Notes under the pieces: model-generated
Database searches by the model: none
Seen by the model: the letters and a program-made list of their open reading frames with translations, nothing else
What the model was told of the DNA's origin: nothing
Assembly (NCBI GenBank): GCA_019233755.1
Contig: JAFAMD010000019.1
Span: 80,867 to 144,866 of the forward strand
DNA length: 64,000 nt
Reading direction: 5' to 3'
Origin: Acidobacteriaceae bacterium
GTDB taxonomy: Bacteria; Acidobacteriota; Terriglobia; Bryobacterales; Bryobacteraceae
In this document: one piece after another, positions 35,672 to 44,153 of the stretch
Position numbering within the stretch: the stretch's first letter is position 1
Layout: each line of letters begins with the position of its first letter
Made by a program: the position numbers and the translations under genes

Positions 35672-37768
35672 ATGACAACAAGATTGCGTTGGCGACCGCT
35701 TTTCTTCGCGTGCCTGGTAACTGGCACGGCCTGCCTCATAGCCGGTACCCTCACGTTTGTCTGCTACAGAAACCTGTTCAATGCGCGGGTTTTCAGCGAA
35801 CGTGTCGCCCGCAGCCTTTCTGATCCAGAGGTTGCCGCCTACCTAGGGGACGAGATCGCCACAGCCGTCATCAACCAGCGTCCTGACCTGGTTGCCATCC
35901 GCCCGCTGATTGTGGCGACTGCTTCCAGCCTCGTTCCAACACGACCGTTCGTAGCACTGGCGGAAAACGCCGCGCAACGCGCACACCAACTGGCGCTATC
36001 GGAAGCCGGCCAGCGAGTGGCGCTATCCGTTCCCGATTTCCAGATCCTGATTCAGAGCGCGCTTAGCCAGGCGAATCCGGAAATTGCTGCAAAGATCCCG
36101 AAAGGCCTCGCGCTTGTCGGGGAAGATAAGGCGGCACAACAGCTCATTCAGGTCGCGCGCCTTGGCCGCCGTATGGCCTGGGTTTGGAAGCTCCTGTTTC
36201 CCTGTAGTGTCCTGCTGTTTGTAGCAGCGGTTTGGTTGGCCCAAAATCGCCGCGAGGCGCTAATACATGTTGGCGGTTCGCTGACCGTCGCGGGGCTGAT
36301 TCTCGGCTCTCTTGTGCCCACGGCCTGGCTGGCGGCCGGCACTATTTCGGAAGCGCTCGAGCGCGGTGCTGTGCGCGGCTCGCTCCACGCCTTCTTTGAC
36401 GATTTTGGGAACTGGGGTCTTTTTTACATCGGGCTCGGTGTCTTGTTCACAGCGGGCGCGGCATCCCTGCTTGAGCGGATCGATCCTGTCAGCGAGGTGC
36501 GGCGCTACAGCCGCTACCTCATCACGCCGCCTGCAGCGCCCGTCCGGCGTTTCTTCTGGGCGTTGGTCATGGTGCTCTGTGCAGTGGTCGCCATCGTGTA
36601 TCCGGCGGCTGCGCTGGATGCCGTAATGGTCGTGATCGGGATTTTCGGCGCTTACATCGGCATCCGGGAACTGTTTCGTTTGTTCCTCGAAAAACTGGCG
36701 CCGCAACGCGCCGAAGAAACCGCGTGGAGAGGAACTCAAGCGAGGGCCGCATTCGTCGCGGCAGGGGTGATTATCGCACTGCTTGCCATCGGCTGGTTCT
36801 TCTGGAGAAACCCGAGCGTCCAGCGCATCAAGCCGGAAACGTTCGCTTGCAACGGCTACGAGCAGCTTTGCGACAAACATCTAGACCAGGTCGTTTTTGC
36901 CGGAACCCACAATTCGATGGCAAGCCAGGACATCGCCGGGTGGATGTTTCCTCAGCAGGAGGCGAATATGCCGCACCAACTGCGCGATGGCATTCACGCG
37001 CTCCTGTTCGACGTTCACTACGGGTTTCCGGGGGGCGTACGCATCAAGACCGATACCAATACCGAACCCATGATGGACAAAGTCAGGGCGGCCATCGGCG
37101 ATGAAGCCTTCGAGGCGGCGTTGCGCATTCGCAACCGTCTGGTTGGCGTTGATGAGCGGCATCGCGAGCTCTACCTCTGCCACGGTCTGTGCGAGCTCGG
37201 GGCGTACGAACTGGAGCCTACTCTTCGTCAGATTCGCGATTTTCTGGTGAGTTCTCCGGACGAAGTGCTCATCTTCATCATCGAGGATTACGTAGACCCG
37301 AAGGAACAAGCGGCTGCATTCGAACGAGCCGGTCTGGCGGACTTCGTTTACAAAGGATCTGACACGCCGTGGCCGACGCTTCGAGAACTGATCGAATCGG
37401 GTCAGAGAGTTGTGACTTTTATCGAGTCCGGACGGCCCGGCGTGACATGGTTGCGCCCGGCATTTCAGAATTTCCGCGAGACTCCCTACACCTTCCACAC
37501 GCCGGAAGAGTTTTCGTGCCGCCCCAATCGCGGTGACGACGGAGGTTCGCTGTTCCTTATCAATAACTGGGTGGAGACCACCCCCACTCCGAAGCCGTCC
37601 AATGCGGCGATCGTGAATGCCTACAGCTTCTTATGCAAACGCGCCGAAACGTGCGAACACGACCGTCATCATTTGCCTAACATCATTGCGGTGGATTTCT
37701 ATCGCACGGGAGACCTGCTGAAAGTCGTTAATAAACTGAACGGGGTGGAAGAGGTGCCCGGCGGCTGA
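35672..37768 (+). CDS. Multi-pass membrane protein with a C-terminal PLC-like phosphodiesterase domain
   Basis: 698 residues from the ATG at 35672. The N-terminal ~365 residues contain about seven hydrophobic helices (LVTGTACLIAGTLTFVCY, LLFPCSVLLFVAAVWLA, GLILGSLVPTAWLAAG, ALVMVLCAVVAIVYPAAALD and others). The C-terminal ~320 residues face an extracytoplasmic space and contain an active-site-like His in VVFAGTHNSMAS (about residue 411) and a second in ALLFDVHYGFPGG, as in phosphatidylinositol-specific phospholipase C. Further core strands include VLIFIIEDYVDPKEQ. A role in membrane-lipid cleavage is inferred. It is divergent from the cystathionine beta-synthase gene. Confidence 0.75.
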   Translation: MTTRLRWRPLFFACLVTGTACLIAGTLTFVCYRNLFNARVFSERVARSLSDPEVAAYLGDEIATAVINQRPDLVAIRPLIVATASSLVPTRPFVALAENAAQRAHQLALSEAGQRVALSVPDFQILIQSALSQANPEIAAKIPKGLALVGEDKAAQQLIQVARLGRRMAWVWKLLFPCSVLLFVAAVWLAQNRREALIHVGGSLTVAGLILGSLVPTAWLAAGTISEALERGAVRGSLHAFFDDFGNWGLFYIGLGVLFTAGAASLLERIDPVSEVRRYSRYLITPPAAPVRRFFWALVMVLCAVVAIVYPAAALDAVMVVIGIFGAYIGIRELFRLFLEKLAPQRAEETAWRGTQARAAFVAAGVIIALLAIGWFFWRNPSVQRIKPETFACNGYEQLCDKHLDQVVFAGTHNSMASQDIAGWMFPQQEANMPHQLRDGIHALLFDVHYGFPGGVRIKTDTNTEPMMDKVRAAIGDEAFEAALRIRNRLVGVDERHRELYLCHGLCELGAYELEPTLRQIRDFLVSSPDEVLIFIIEDYVDPKEQAAAFERAGLADFVYKGSDTPWPTLRELIESGQRVVTFIESGRPGVTWLRPAFQNFRETPYTFHTPEEFSCRPNRGDDGGSLFLINNWVETTPTPKPSNAAIVNAYSFLCKRAETCEHDRHHLPNIIAVDFYRTGDLLKVVNKLNGVEEVPGG

Positions 37769-37853
37769 GCCGGCCGGGAATCTTACAGCCCCGCTACCTC
37801 CCGATTTCCTGAACAAATATCGTCGCCGGTGCGTAATCCCAAAAGGAAACGAT

Positions 37854-38279
37854 ATGACGCAAAGCACCAGCGCTTCTATTGGCCATATTCACGATCTGCT
37901 CGCACGTAAGCGATACTCCGTGAACGAGATAGGCGAAGGCATACTTAGGGTTCAAGATCTCGAGAGCGGTGTTTCGTTGCGCACCGTCCTCGAAGGCGAC
38001 ATCCTGTTTCTCTCCCTCGTCTGCATGGTAGTGCCTGCTTCGAGCATTACTCCCCAGATGCTGCATAAGATGCTTGCGGCAGACAACGGCATCTCTACGT
38101 CGCACTTCCAGATCTATGATACGGGCAAAGGGGAAGTGGCCATCACTCTGAATAACTTCTGTAAGCTGCAGGACTTAGGGCCGGAGGACGAAGACGACAT
38201 TCTCTCCTGCGTCAGTTTCCTGCTGGCGGATGTGTTGCATGCCAAGCATTTGCTTGGTGCGGACCTTCATTCCGCCTGA
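37854..38279 (+). CDS. YbjN-like / type III-chaperone-fold small protein at the head of the PspA cluster
   Basis: 141 residues with an AAAGGAAAC box before the ATG. The pattern SIGHIHDLLARKRYSVNEIG, DILFLSLVCMVVP and NNFCKLQDLGPEDEDDILSC is that of the YbjN/T3SS-chaperone fold: an N-terminal helix, several strands and a long C-terminal helix. No enzymatic site is expected. It lies directly upstream of pspA (39 bases) and is likely cotranscribed. The assignment is by eye only. Confidence 0.6.
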   Translation: MTQSTSASIGHIHDLLARKRYSVNEIGEGILRVQDLESGVSLRTVLEGDILFLSLVCMVVPASSITPQMLHKMLAADNGISTSHFQIYDTGKGEVAITLNNFCKLQDLGPEDEDDILSCVSFLLADVLHAKHLLGADLHSA

Positions 38280-38318
38280 GGCCGCCATACAGCAGAGAGA
38301 GAAAGGATAAGGGACAAC

Positions 38319-39050
38319 ATGGGGTTCTTTTCGGACATCTTCAATCGCGCGGGACGCGTGGCCCGCGGGCAGGCCAATCAAAGCATGAGCGTTGTTGAGG
38401 ATGCAACGTTCGAGGCTACAGTCCGGCAAACGGTAGCCGACATGAAGACAGAGCTGAACAACGTAGTGCGCTCCTCGGCGATGGCCATGAGTAACTACAA
38501 CCGGCTCGATGCGGAGTATCAGAAGTACGTCCGGCAGTCGCAGGAGTGGAAAGAGCGCGCCGGGCTTGCGCTCGATGCCGGAAACGAAGATCTGGCCCGC
38601 AAGGCACTCGCCAGGAAAACCGAATCCGATAAGCAGGTGGCGTCGTTGCAGACGGCCGTCGAGTCGGCGCGGCAGGCAAGCGAGTCCCTTAAGGGGCAGG
38701 TGGCGGACCTCAAACACAAGATCGAAGAAGGGGAGCGGACCGCGACCACCCTGGTAGCGCGCAAGAACGCGGCGCTGGCACAGCGAAAAGTCTCAGAGGC
38801 CCTGGCCGGCGTGGGAAAGGCCGACAATGCATTCGCGGCGCTCTCGACTTTTGAAGAATCGGTCGCAAAAGAGGAGGCAACGGCGAAAGCGTTTGATCAA
38901 CTCGCGAGTGCCGGCAAAGACACCAACCTTGAGGCGGAATTCGCCAAGCTGCAAGGCCACACGGTGGATGCTGAACTCGAGGCGCTGAAGCGCGAGCGTC
39001 TGCCCAAAGTTGAGCTTCCCAAAGAGCTTCCTCCGGCGCCCGGGCGGTAA
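38319..39050 (+). CDS. pspA: Phage-shock-protein A family (PspA/Vipp1-like)
   Basis: 243 residues, almost entirely coiled-coil. The start MGFFSDIFNRAGRVARGQAN is the conserved N-terminal amphipathic helix region, followed by long helices (ATFEATVRQTVADMKTELNN, LARKALARKTESDKQVASLQ, VESARQASESLKGQVADLKH, KNAALAQRKVSEALAGVG). PspA polymerises on and stabilises the inner membrane under stress. It is in a tight cluster with a YbjN-like, a DUF4178-like and a lipoprotein gene, rather than with PspB/C/F. Confidence 0.92.
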   Translation: MGFFSDIFNRAGRVARGQANQSMSVVEDATFEATVRQTVADMKTELNNVVRSSAMAMSNYNRLDAEYQKYVRQSQEWKERAGLALDAGNEDLARKALARKTESDKQVASLQTAVESARQASESLKGQVADLKHKIEEGERTATTLVARKNAALAQRKVSEALAGVGKADNAFAALSTFEESVAKEEATAKAFDQLASAGKDTNLEAEFAKLQGHTVDAELEALKRERLPKVELPKELPPAPGR

Positions 39051-39055
39051 CCGCG

Positions 39056-39622
39056 ATGCTGTTCGATCACAAACCGTCACGGGCCGGTCCGCAGGAGGAT
39101 CTGGCTAATCTCCGGATAACGGACGCTCGAGTGGGCGATACGCTCTCCGTTACGGGCGCCGCAGCGGATTTCAGCGATATCGATTTCACGGTAGACCGCT
39201 GCGATCAATATGAAGCGGGCAGCCGTCAGTGGAACGAGCTGAGCGGCTCCTGGCGCGACCGCCGGGTCTATCTTGAAGTGCACAACGAAGACACGCCGGA
39301 GATACTCGGCAACTTCGACGGACGGAAGCTCACAATCGATGAACTCGGTTTAAGCGAAGATGATCTCGCGCAGCTCGATGCGCGCCAGAATCCGGCTGAC
39401 TTTTTCGATTACGAGGGGAAGTTCTGGCTTTATCGTTTCAGCCGCGAAATCGGCGTATTTACGGGAGGCCGCGGGACCGGCCGCGGCTGTTATGCGTGGC
39501 AGTTCGCGGAACAAGGCAACAAGCGGTTTCTCAGCATCCGCAAGTTTGAAGGCCAGCCCTTCGTCGCTTCTATCTGGACAAAGGTCGAGCCTTCCGATAT
39601 CAGCGTCTTTCGAGGCGCATAA
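39056..39622 (+). CDS. DUF4178-like protein downstream of pspA
   Basis: 188 residues, all beta-rich, with the family pattern LRITDARVGDTLSVTGAAAD, WNELSGSWRDRRVYLEVHNE, DFFDYEGKFWLYRFSREIG and WQFAEQGNKRFLSIRKFEG. DUF4178 domains recur next to PspA-like and envelope-stress genes in many bacteria; this is recollection. It starts 5 bases after pspA and its stop overlaps the next start (TAATG), so translation is coupled both ways. Function unknown. Confidence 0.72.
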   Translation: MLFDHKPSRAGPQEDLANLRITDARVGDTLSVTGAAADFSDIDFTVDRCDQYEAGSRQWNELSGSWRDRRVYLEVHNEDTPEILGNFDGRKLTIDELGLSEDDLAQLDARQNPADFFDYEGKFWLYRFSREIGVFTGGRGTGRGCYAWQFAEQGNKRFLSIRKFEGQPFVASIWTKVEPSDISVFRGA

Positions 39623-41130
39623 TGCAACCCTGCAAGTCCAAACTCCTGCTCTTCGGAGCGCTTATTCTGGCTTCCTGTGCCGGACGCCTGCCGCAATCTG
39701 TGCGCGAGGATGTGGCCTCCGAGAACCAGCGGCTGCAGGAAGCCGAACGGCAAATCCAACGCCTCCAGGGCCGCGTTCACGAAGACGTCGCGAAAGCCCC
39801 CGATCTCTTCCAGAATGTATCGGCACCGGCGGAATGGGACGCCGCCTTCGCGGATGCTCATGCCAAGCTGCGCAATGCGGAGCGCGCCGGCAGCGAGCTC
39901 ACACAGCTTGCCAGGCGCAACCGCAAAGATTCGCTCGGCCAGGTCAATCGTTTGCTCGGCGAGGTGCGCGAACTGCGATCCGCCGCCATCCGGCAAGCCG
40001 CGGCGGCTGAGGCTGCGGCTGACAAATGGCTCGACGTCTCGCACAATCCAACTTACTATCTGGACAAAATCAATCGCGAACGCGAAGAGATTCGCGGCAT
40101 GGATCTCGAGCCGGTAACGAAGACCGTCCATCAGGCGGAGCAGGATTGGCCCGCAAAGAAAACGGATCTTGATGGCCGCCTGGCTGCGCTGTTGACCATT
40201 CCCAAGAACGTTGAAACCGAGTGGAGTGCAACCCAACCTGCAAGGCATGATGCGCTAGGCGGCAAACTGACCGGGCCGGAAGTGGCGGCTCTGATTCGCC
40301 AGGATGACGAGCTCTCCGAAGACGTCAAAGATCTGCCGCACAAAGCGGATGAGTTGCACAATGCATGCGGTCAGCTCTATGGGGCGTGGGACAAGATCCT
40401 GGTGGACCTGGATGTGTCCCACGAGAACGGGCGAGAGGATTACCGGGAAGAGATCAGGACGGTTCGGACACACTTCCTCGACGTGGCCGCGAAGAAAACC
40501 GAGACATCGAGTGACGAACAGTGGGTGGATGTTTCAGAGCCCGCAATCCATGCTGTAGAGAACGATCTGGGCATGGCGATCGCGCATAAGGATGCGGGCC
40601 TTTTCGACTCGGAGGCGCAAACGACACCCCAGCCGGCCGGGTTCGCGTACATCGCGCCGCCATCGCAAGGCTCCAACGAATACGGATACTGGACGCACGA
40701 CGGCGGGCAGCCTTTCTGGACTTTCCTCCCCCAGTACCTGTTACTGCGCGAGTTGATGTGGGGCCATGACTATCGGCCCATTATCATCGGCGAGTACGAC
40801 GGGTATCGCACTGCGCAGCGGGAGGGGCGGAGTTATTACGGGCAGGAAACACCCACCGCGCCGCCGAAATACGGAAGTCACGGGACGTTCACCCAGACAC
40901 GTTACGCGCAGAGCCGGTACGTCCAATCAGGCGGGTTCAAGGATTCCAAATATGCTTCGCAGGGCGGCAGCCATTCCTCGTCGCCGCTAGCCTCGGTGCA
41001 TCCCGACGAAGGCAAAGGCGCCTTGGAGAGGGGAAGCACCGCCGGCCGGAGATTCGGCGCCGCCCCGGGCTCCCAAGGGAAACGCTTTGGTGGGTTCCGG
41101 GCCCCGGGACGTCGCTTCGGCCGTCGTTAA
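39622..41130 (+). CDS. Coiled-coil lipoprotein, last gene of the PspA cluster
   Basis: 502 residues. A lipoprotein signal with a cleavage site at LILASCAG (Cys near residue 19) is followed by ~280 residues of predicted coiled-coil/helical sequence (ASENQRLQEAERQIQRLQGR, KLRNAERAGSELTQLARRNR). The C-terminal ~130 residues are Tyr/Ser/Gly/Arg-rich and likely disordered, ending GKRFGGFRAPGRRFGRR. There is no homologue I recognise. The position behind pspA and the DUF4178-like gene suggests an outer- or periplasmic partner of that stress system. Confidence 0.62.
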   Translation: MQPCKSKLLLFGALILASCAGRLPQSVREDVASENQRLQEAERQIQRLQGRVHEDVAKAPDLFQNVSAPAEWDAAFADAHAKLRNAERAGSELTQLARRNRKDSLGQVNRLLGEVRELRSAAIRQAAAAEAAADKWLDVSHNPTYYLDKINREREEIRGMDLEPVTKTVHQAEQDWPAKKTDLDGRLAALLTIPKNVETEWSATQPARHDALGGKLTGPEVAALIRQDDELSEDVKDLPHKADELHNACGQLYGAWDKILVDLDVSHENGREDYREEIRTVRTHFLDVAAKKTETSSDEQWVDVSEPAIHAVENDLGMAIAHKDAGLFDSEAQTTPQPAGFAYIAPPSQGSNEYGYWTHDGGQPFWTFLPQYLLLRELMWGHDYRPIIIGEYDGYRTAQREGRSYYGQETPTAPPKYGSHGTFTQTRYAQSRYVQSGGFKDSKYASQGGSHSSSPLASVHPDEGKGALERGSTAGRRFGAAPGSQGKRFGGFRAPGRRFGRR

Positions 41131-41180
41131 CAGCTCATCGCGACGCCTCAGCGCCCGCGGAGCGCTTGCTTCTTATTGGG

Positions 41181-41206
41181 TCACGTCTTAATTAGTTCAC
41201 GTCTTA
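41181..41206. repeat. Imperfect ~16-bp repeat spanning the end of the lipoprotein gene
   Basis: The string TCACGTCTTA occurs at 41181-41190 and 41197-41206, 16 bases apart, and neighbouring TTATTGG pieces make an imperfect tandem repeat read as AACCAATAAGACGTGA / ACTAATTAAGACGTGA on the minus strand. It contains the stop codon of the lipoprotein gene and extends into the gap to the previous gene. A possible slippage or duplication scar. Confidence 0.6.
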
Positions 41207-42178
41207 TTGGTTTACATCCACCGGCTGGCGTAGACGGAAACTCAGAAGAGTTTCTGCCGGTATGGAGACGTTCTTCTTACCGGTAAAGAATGCGGTGGTC
41301 GCGCCCGCGGCCGCACCAGCGCCCGCACCGATCAGAGCGCCCATCCCGCCGCCCGCAGCCGCGCCAATCGCCGCTCCGCCGCCCGCGCCGCCTCCTATGA
41401 ACAGGAAGTTGCGTTTCTTGTGCCCCCGGCTTGTACGAACATCTGAGCCGGTATCGATCTCGTACGTCTCGTGATCCAGGGTGAAAGAATCGAGCGTCAG
41501 ACCAATCACCGCGCGGCCCTTGAGGTGGCCGGATTGTGCGGCGCTGGTTAAATGACCGGTGAATAGGGTGCCTCGCGGTATGGCCTCCCGTCCCGCAACA
41601 AACACTGGTGTATTCAGCGTCGCGGTGAAGCGGTCGCCCGCGCGATTCCGTTTCGTGTCGAGCGTACGGTCGATGCGCACCCGAAGCAGGGTGCCGGGAG
41701 GAATGTTATACGTTTCCACGGGCCGCGCGGGTGCGGCCGCTTGTGGCGGTGGCTGCTGCGGATACGATGCCGGTGCCTGCGCAACGCCTTGTGGTGGCGG
41801 TTGCTGGGGATACGATGCCGGTGCCTGTGCAACGCCTTGGGGTGGCGGTTGCTGCGGATATGATGCCGGTGCCGATCCTTGCGCGGCAGCTTGATATGGC
41901 GGTTGTTGCGAATAGGGCGCGGGTGCCGGCCCTGGGCTTTGCGCTGGGGGCGCCCCAGCCGGGGCACTCTCTGAAGTGGCTGGTTGTCCAACGGCCGGAT
42001 ACCCGCCCGCAGCTTGGGGCGCAGCCGGTTGAGAAGTCGACGTCTGAGCCGGCTGGCTGGTTGAAGAAGACGTTGGGGCAGTCGTAGCTGTCTGTTGATT
42101 TTTCCCGCACGCCGTAAAAAGGACGGCAACAGCCAGGATCAAAGACAGTTTTCCCCCGGCGCCGCAGTTTCGTTTCAT
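41204..42178 (-). CDS. Proline-rich lipoprotein with internal repeats and a glycine-zipper C-terminus
   Basis: 324 residues. A lipoprotein signal (LSLILAVAVLFTACGK) is followed by a Pro/Gln/Ala/Ser-rich region of ~120 residues containing three ~16-residue repeats (unit PASYPQQPPPQGVAQA). The C-terminal half is a folded beta domain (YNIPPGTLLRVRIDRTL, TFTLDHETYEIDTGSD), then a glycine-rich membrane zipper (IGGGAGGGAAIGAAAGGG) and a final strand. The organisation resembles outer-membrane/peptidoglycan-spanning lipoproteins. No definite homologue recognised. Confidence 0.7.
   Translation of the reverse strand: MKRNCGAGGKLSLILAVAVLFTACGKNQQTATTAPTSSSTSQPAQTSTSQPAAPQAAGGYPAVGQPATSESAPAGAPPAQSPGPAPAPYSQQPPYQAAAQGSAPASYPQQPPPQGVAQAPASYPQQPPPQGVAQAPASYPQQPPPQAAAPARPVETYNIPPGTLLRVRIDRTLDTKRNRAGDRFTATLNTPVFVAGREAIPRGTLFTGHLTSAAQSGHLKGRAVIGLTLDSFTLDHETYEIDTGSDVRTSRGHKKRNFLFIGGGAGGGAAIGAAAGGGMGALIGAGAGAAAGATTAFFTGKKNVSIPAETLLSFRLRQPVDVNQ
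41742..41885 (-). repeat. 48-bp coding tandem repeat, three copies
   Basis: Units at 41742-41789, 41790-41837 and 41838-41885, the first two nearly identical and the third diverging at its end. Each encodes about 16 residues of the Pro-rich segment of the lipoprotein at 41204-42178. Confidence 0.85.
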
Positions 42179-42307
42179 CGTAAAGTTCTTGCCTCGTGTG
42201 TCCCTACAATCTTAAGGGTCTGCAAATTTTGAGTCCGGCCGATGGCGGGACTACCTGGTGAGACTACTGGTGCCCGAAAATGATTTCGCTTTGGAATCGC
42301 CGCTGTA

Positions 42308-43900
42308 CTATTGCTGCCGCCCGGAAAACACGAGCGATACGCGATCCAGCTCCACCGGCAGGCTCGCTCCTCTCTCGGCCGGCGCCGCCCGGTTGACAGT
42401 CAAGGTTGTGTCTTTTGCAACAGGCAGCTCTATCGACCCAATGCTCGCAGGTCCCTGCTCGCTCCCGTACAAATTCGCCTTGAACGTTCTGCCTCCGACG
42501 TTGACGTCGAGCAAGCGCGCGAATTTGCCCGGCTTGTATATGAGTTCAATGCGGTACGTGCCGGGCCGCTCTACCGCAAAATGCCACTGCTCTTTCCGAA
42601 GTGTGGGCGGGTCATAATAGCCCTCCCCGTTCGCGTTGTAAAAGCGGTCTGCCGTCTCCGGGGTGAGCTGGATGGTGCCATCGGGCCCTGGAGCAGTCGC
42701 CGGCGGCAACACGTTCAGCTTGCTGTCAAACTCGGCGACGATAACGGGTAAAAACTCTTTGCGGGGCCAATCCGGTGCCAGGATCGCTTTCCGATCCTTC
42801 GTATCGTCGACGCGAAGAAGTCTCTGTGCCGGATCGCCCAGGATATATGCTTTCCGGATGTGATTCTCGAGCCCCGGCAGTTCCAGGCGGCCGTTCGCCG
42901 GCACGTGTTCCACGAACAGAAACAGACGGCCGGCCTTTACCGTCGCATGGCCGAAATCAAGCTTGCGGAATGGCTGTGGTTGCGTATCGTAGATCGCCTC
43001 TCCATTGCGTTTCAGCCACTCTCCTGTCCCGCGCAACACATCCGCCTCAAACTCAACTACTGAGCCGTCGCCTCTGGGCCCGATATTCAGGATGTAATTG
43101 CCGCCCCGGCTCACCACTGCCACCAGCCGGAGAATATGCTCCTGGATCTTCCCTTCAAGATCGGTCCGTTTCAACCAGGACCGGTAGCCCCAGGTCTCCT
43201 TGTAGATCGAAGCCGGCGATTCCCAGGGCTCATCCAGAATGTAATCCGGAATTTCGTCGTCTGCCATTTCCATGAAGTCGCCTTCGTTATTCCAGATGCG
43301 GCCGCTGATCATGCATTCCGGTTGCAAGGCGTGAACCGTATCTGCGAAATGCTTGCTCTGCAATGGAGTGGGATGCCCCATGTCGAACCAAATCTCTGAG
43401 ATCGGTCCATAGTTGGTCATCAGTTCCTTGAGCTGTGACGCATTGAAATCTTCATGAGCAGCAGAGATGGGATTGTCGTTGCGCTTACTCGGCACGTCTC
43501 CGAAGTGCCAGTCAATGGTTGAATAGTAGACTCCGAACGGCATGTGGTGGCGGGCGCAGGCGTCTGCCAGTCCCTTCACGATGTCTCGCCTGTACGGAGT
43601 CGCATCGACTACGTTGTAGGTCGACAGCCGGGTATGGAACATGTTGAAGCCGTCATGGTGCTTCGATGTCAAAACGATGAACTTCATCCCGGCATCCTGG
43701 GCCAGTTGCACCACCGCGTCCGGATCCCACTTCTCGGGGTCGAACTGTGATGCGAGCTTCGCGTATTGCTCCTCCGGAATATGAGCGTCAGACTGAATCT
43801 GCTCGCTGTAATTGCCGGCATACTGGCGTCCCCGCCAGACACCGCCAAGAGCCGAGTACAGCCCAAAATGTATAAAATCCCGTACTTTCGGTTCTGCCAA
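42308..43900 (-). CDS. GH29-type alpha-L-fucosidase, catalytic part (signal peptide in another frame)
   Basis: 530 residues from the first ATG in this frame. The GH29 barrel is recognised by DFIHFGLYSALGG, FIVLTSKHHDGFNMF, PFGVYYSTIDWHFGD and ISEIWFDMGHPTPL, in which D173 is the expected nucleophile. A C-terminal beta domain follows. The N-terminus is unusual: the family start lies before this ATG, and the frame is open upstream only to a TAG at 43934-43936. A signal peptide (MNQRQLRCVLFPAFLLLFAV) starts at 44016 in the neighbouring frame, so a one-base indel in 43910-43936 would make a secreted enzyme. As it stands the enzyme would be cytoplasmic or incomplete. Confidence 0.8.
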   Translation of the reverse strand: MAEPKVRDFIHFGLYSALGGVWRGRQYAGNYSEQIQSDAHIPEEQYAKLASQFDPEKWDPDAVVQLAQDAGMKFIVLTSKHHDGFNMFHTRLSTYNVVDATPYRRDIVKGLADACARHHMPFGVYYSTIDWHFGDVPSKRNDNPISAAHEDFNASQLKELMTNYGPISEIWFDMGHPTPLQSKHFADTVHALQPECMISGRIWNNEGDFMEMADDEIPDYILDEPWESPASIYKETWGYRSWLKRTDLEGKIQEHILRLVAVVSRGGNYILNIGPRGDGSVVEFEADVLRGTGEWLKRNGEAIYDTQPQPFRKLDFGHATVKAGRLFLFVEHVPANGRLELPGLENHIRKAYILGDPAQRLLRVDDTKDRKAILAPDWPRKEFLPVIVAEFDSKLNVLPPATAPGPDGTIQLTPETADRFYNANGEGYYDPPTLRKEQWHFAVERPGTYRIELIYKPGKFARLLDVNVGGRTFKANLYGSEQGPASIGSIELPVAKDTTLTVNRAAPAERGASLPVELDRVSLVFSGRQQ

Positions 43901-43933
43901 TCGCGAATCGAGGTCGAGCTGGGGCGTCTGACG

Positions 43934-44016
43934 CTACAGTCTGCCGCCTGGGACCGAACGGCGAAAAGCAGCAGGAAGGCTGGAAATAGGACGCAACGGA
44001 GTTGTCGTTGATTCAT
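43934..44016 (-). other. Signal-peptide segment of the GH29 gene in a shifted frame
   Basis: Starting at ATG 44014-44016, this frame encodes a good signal peptide (MNQRQLRCVLFPAFLLLFAV, then SQA-AD as cleavage site). It then runs on without homology, while the next frame gives the GH29 N-terminal sequence ending SRLAEPKVRDFIHFG. The two frames join by a single-base shift in the 43910-43936 interval. Read together, they are most simply one frameshifted secreted-fucosidase gene. Confidence 0.7.
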
Positions 44017-44065
44017 GATGATGTCGCTTCAAAGAAGCCCTATTGGCCAAGCCGGAGCCTGACCT

Positions 44066-44110
44066 AGCTATTTTCCAAAAAGCTATTTTCCAAAAAGACT
44101 TTTCCGAAAG
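44066..44110. repeat. 15-bp tandem repeat before the PadR promoter
   Basis: Unit AGCTATTTTCCAAAA at 44066-44080 and 44081-44095 (identical), then a degenerate third copy at 44096-44110 with five mismatches. It lies directly upstream of the TTGACA box of the padR-like gene (44116). Confidence 0.85.
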
Positions 44111-44115
44111 ACCGC

Positions 44116-44144
44116 TTGACAGGAACGCAACGTGGGATTAACCT
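44116..44144 (+). promoter_or_regulatory. Candidate promoter of the padR-like gene
   Basis: A perfect TTGACA box at 44116-44121, a 17-base spacer, and a weak -10 (TAACCT) at 44139-44144. Transcription would start about ten bases from the GTG at 44154, so the transcript may be almost leaderless. A 15-bp tandem repeat abuts the -35 box. Confidence 0.45.
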
Positions 44145-44153
44145 TCCCTTAGA

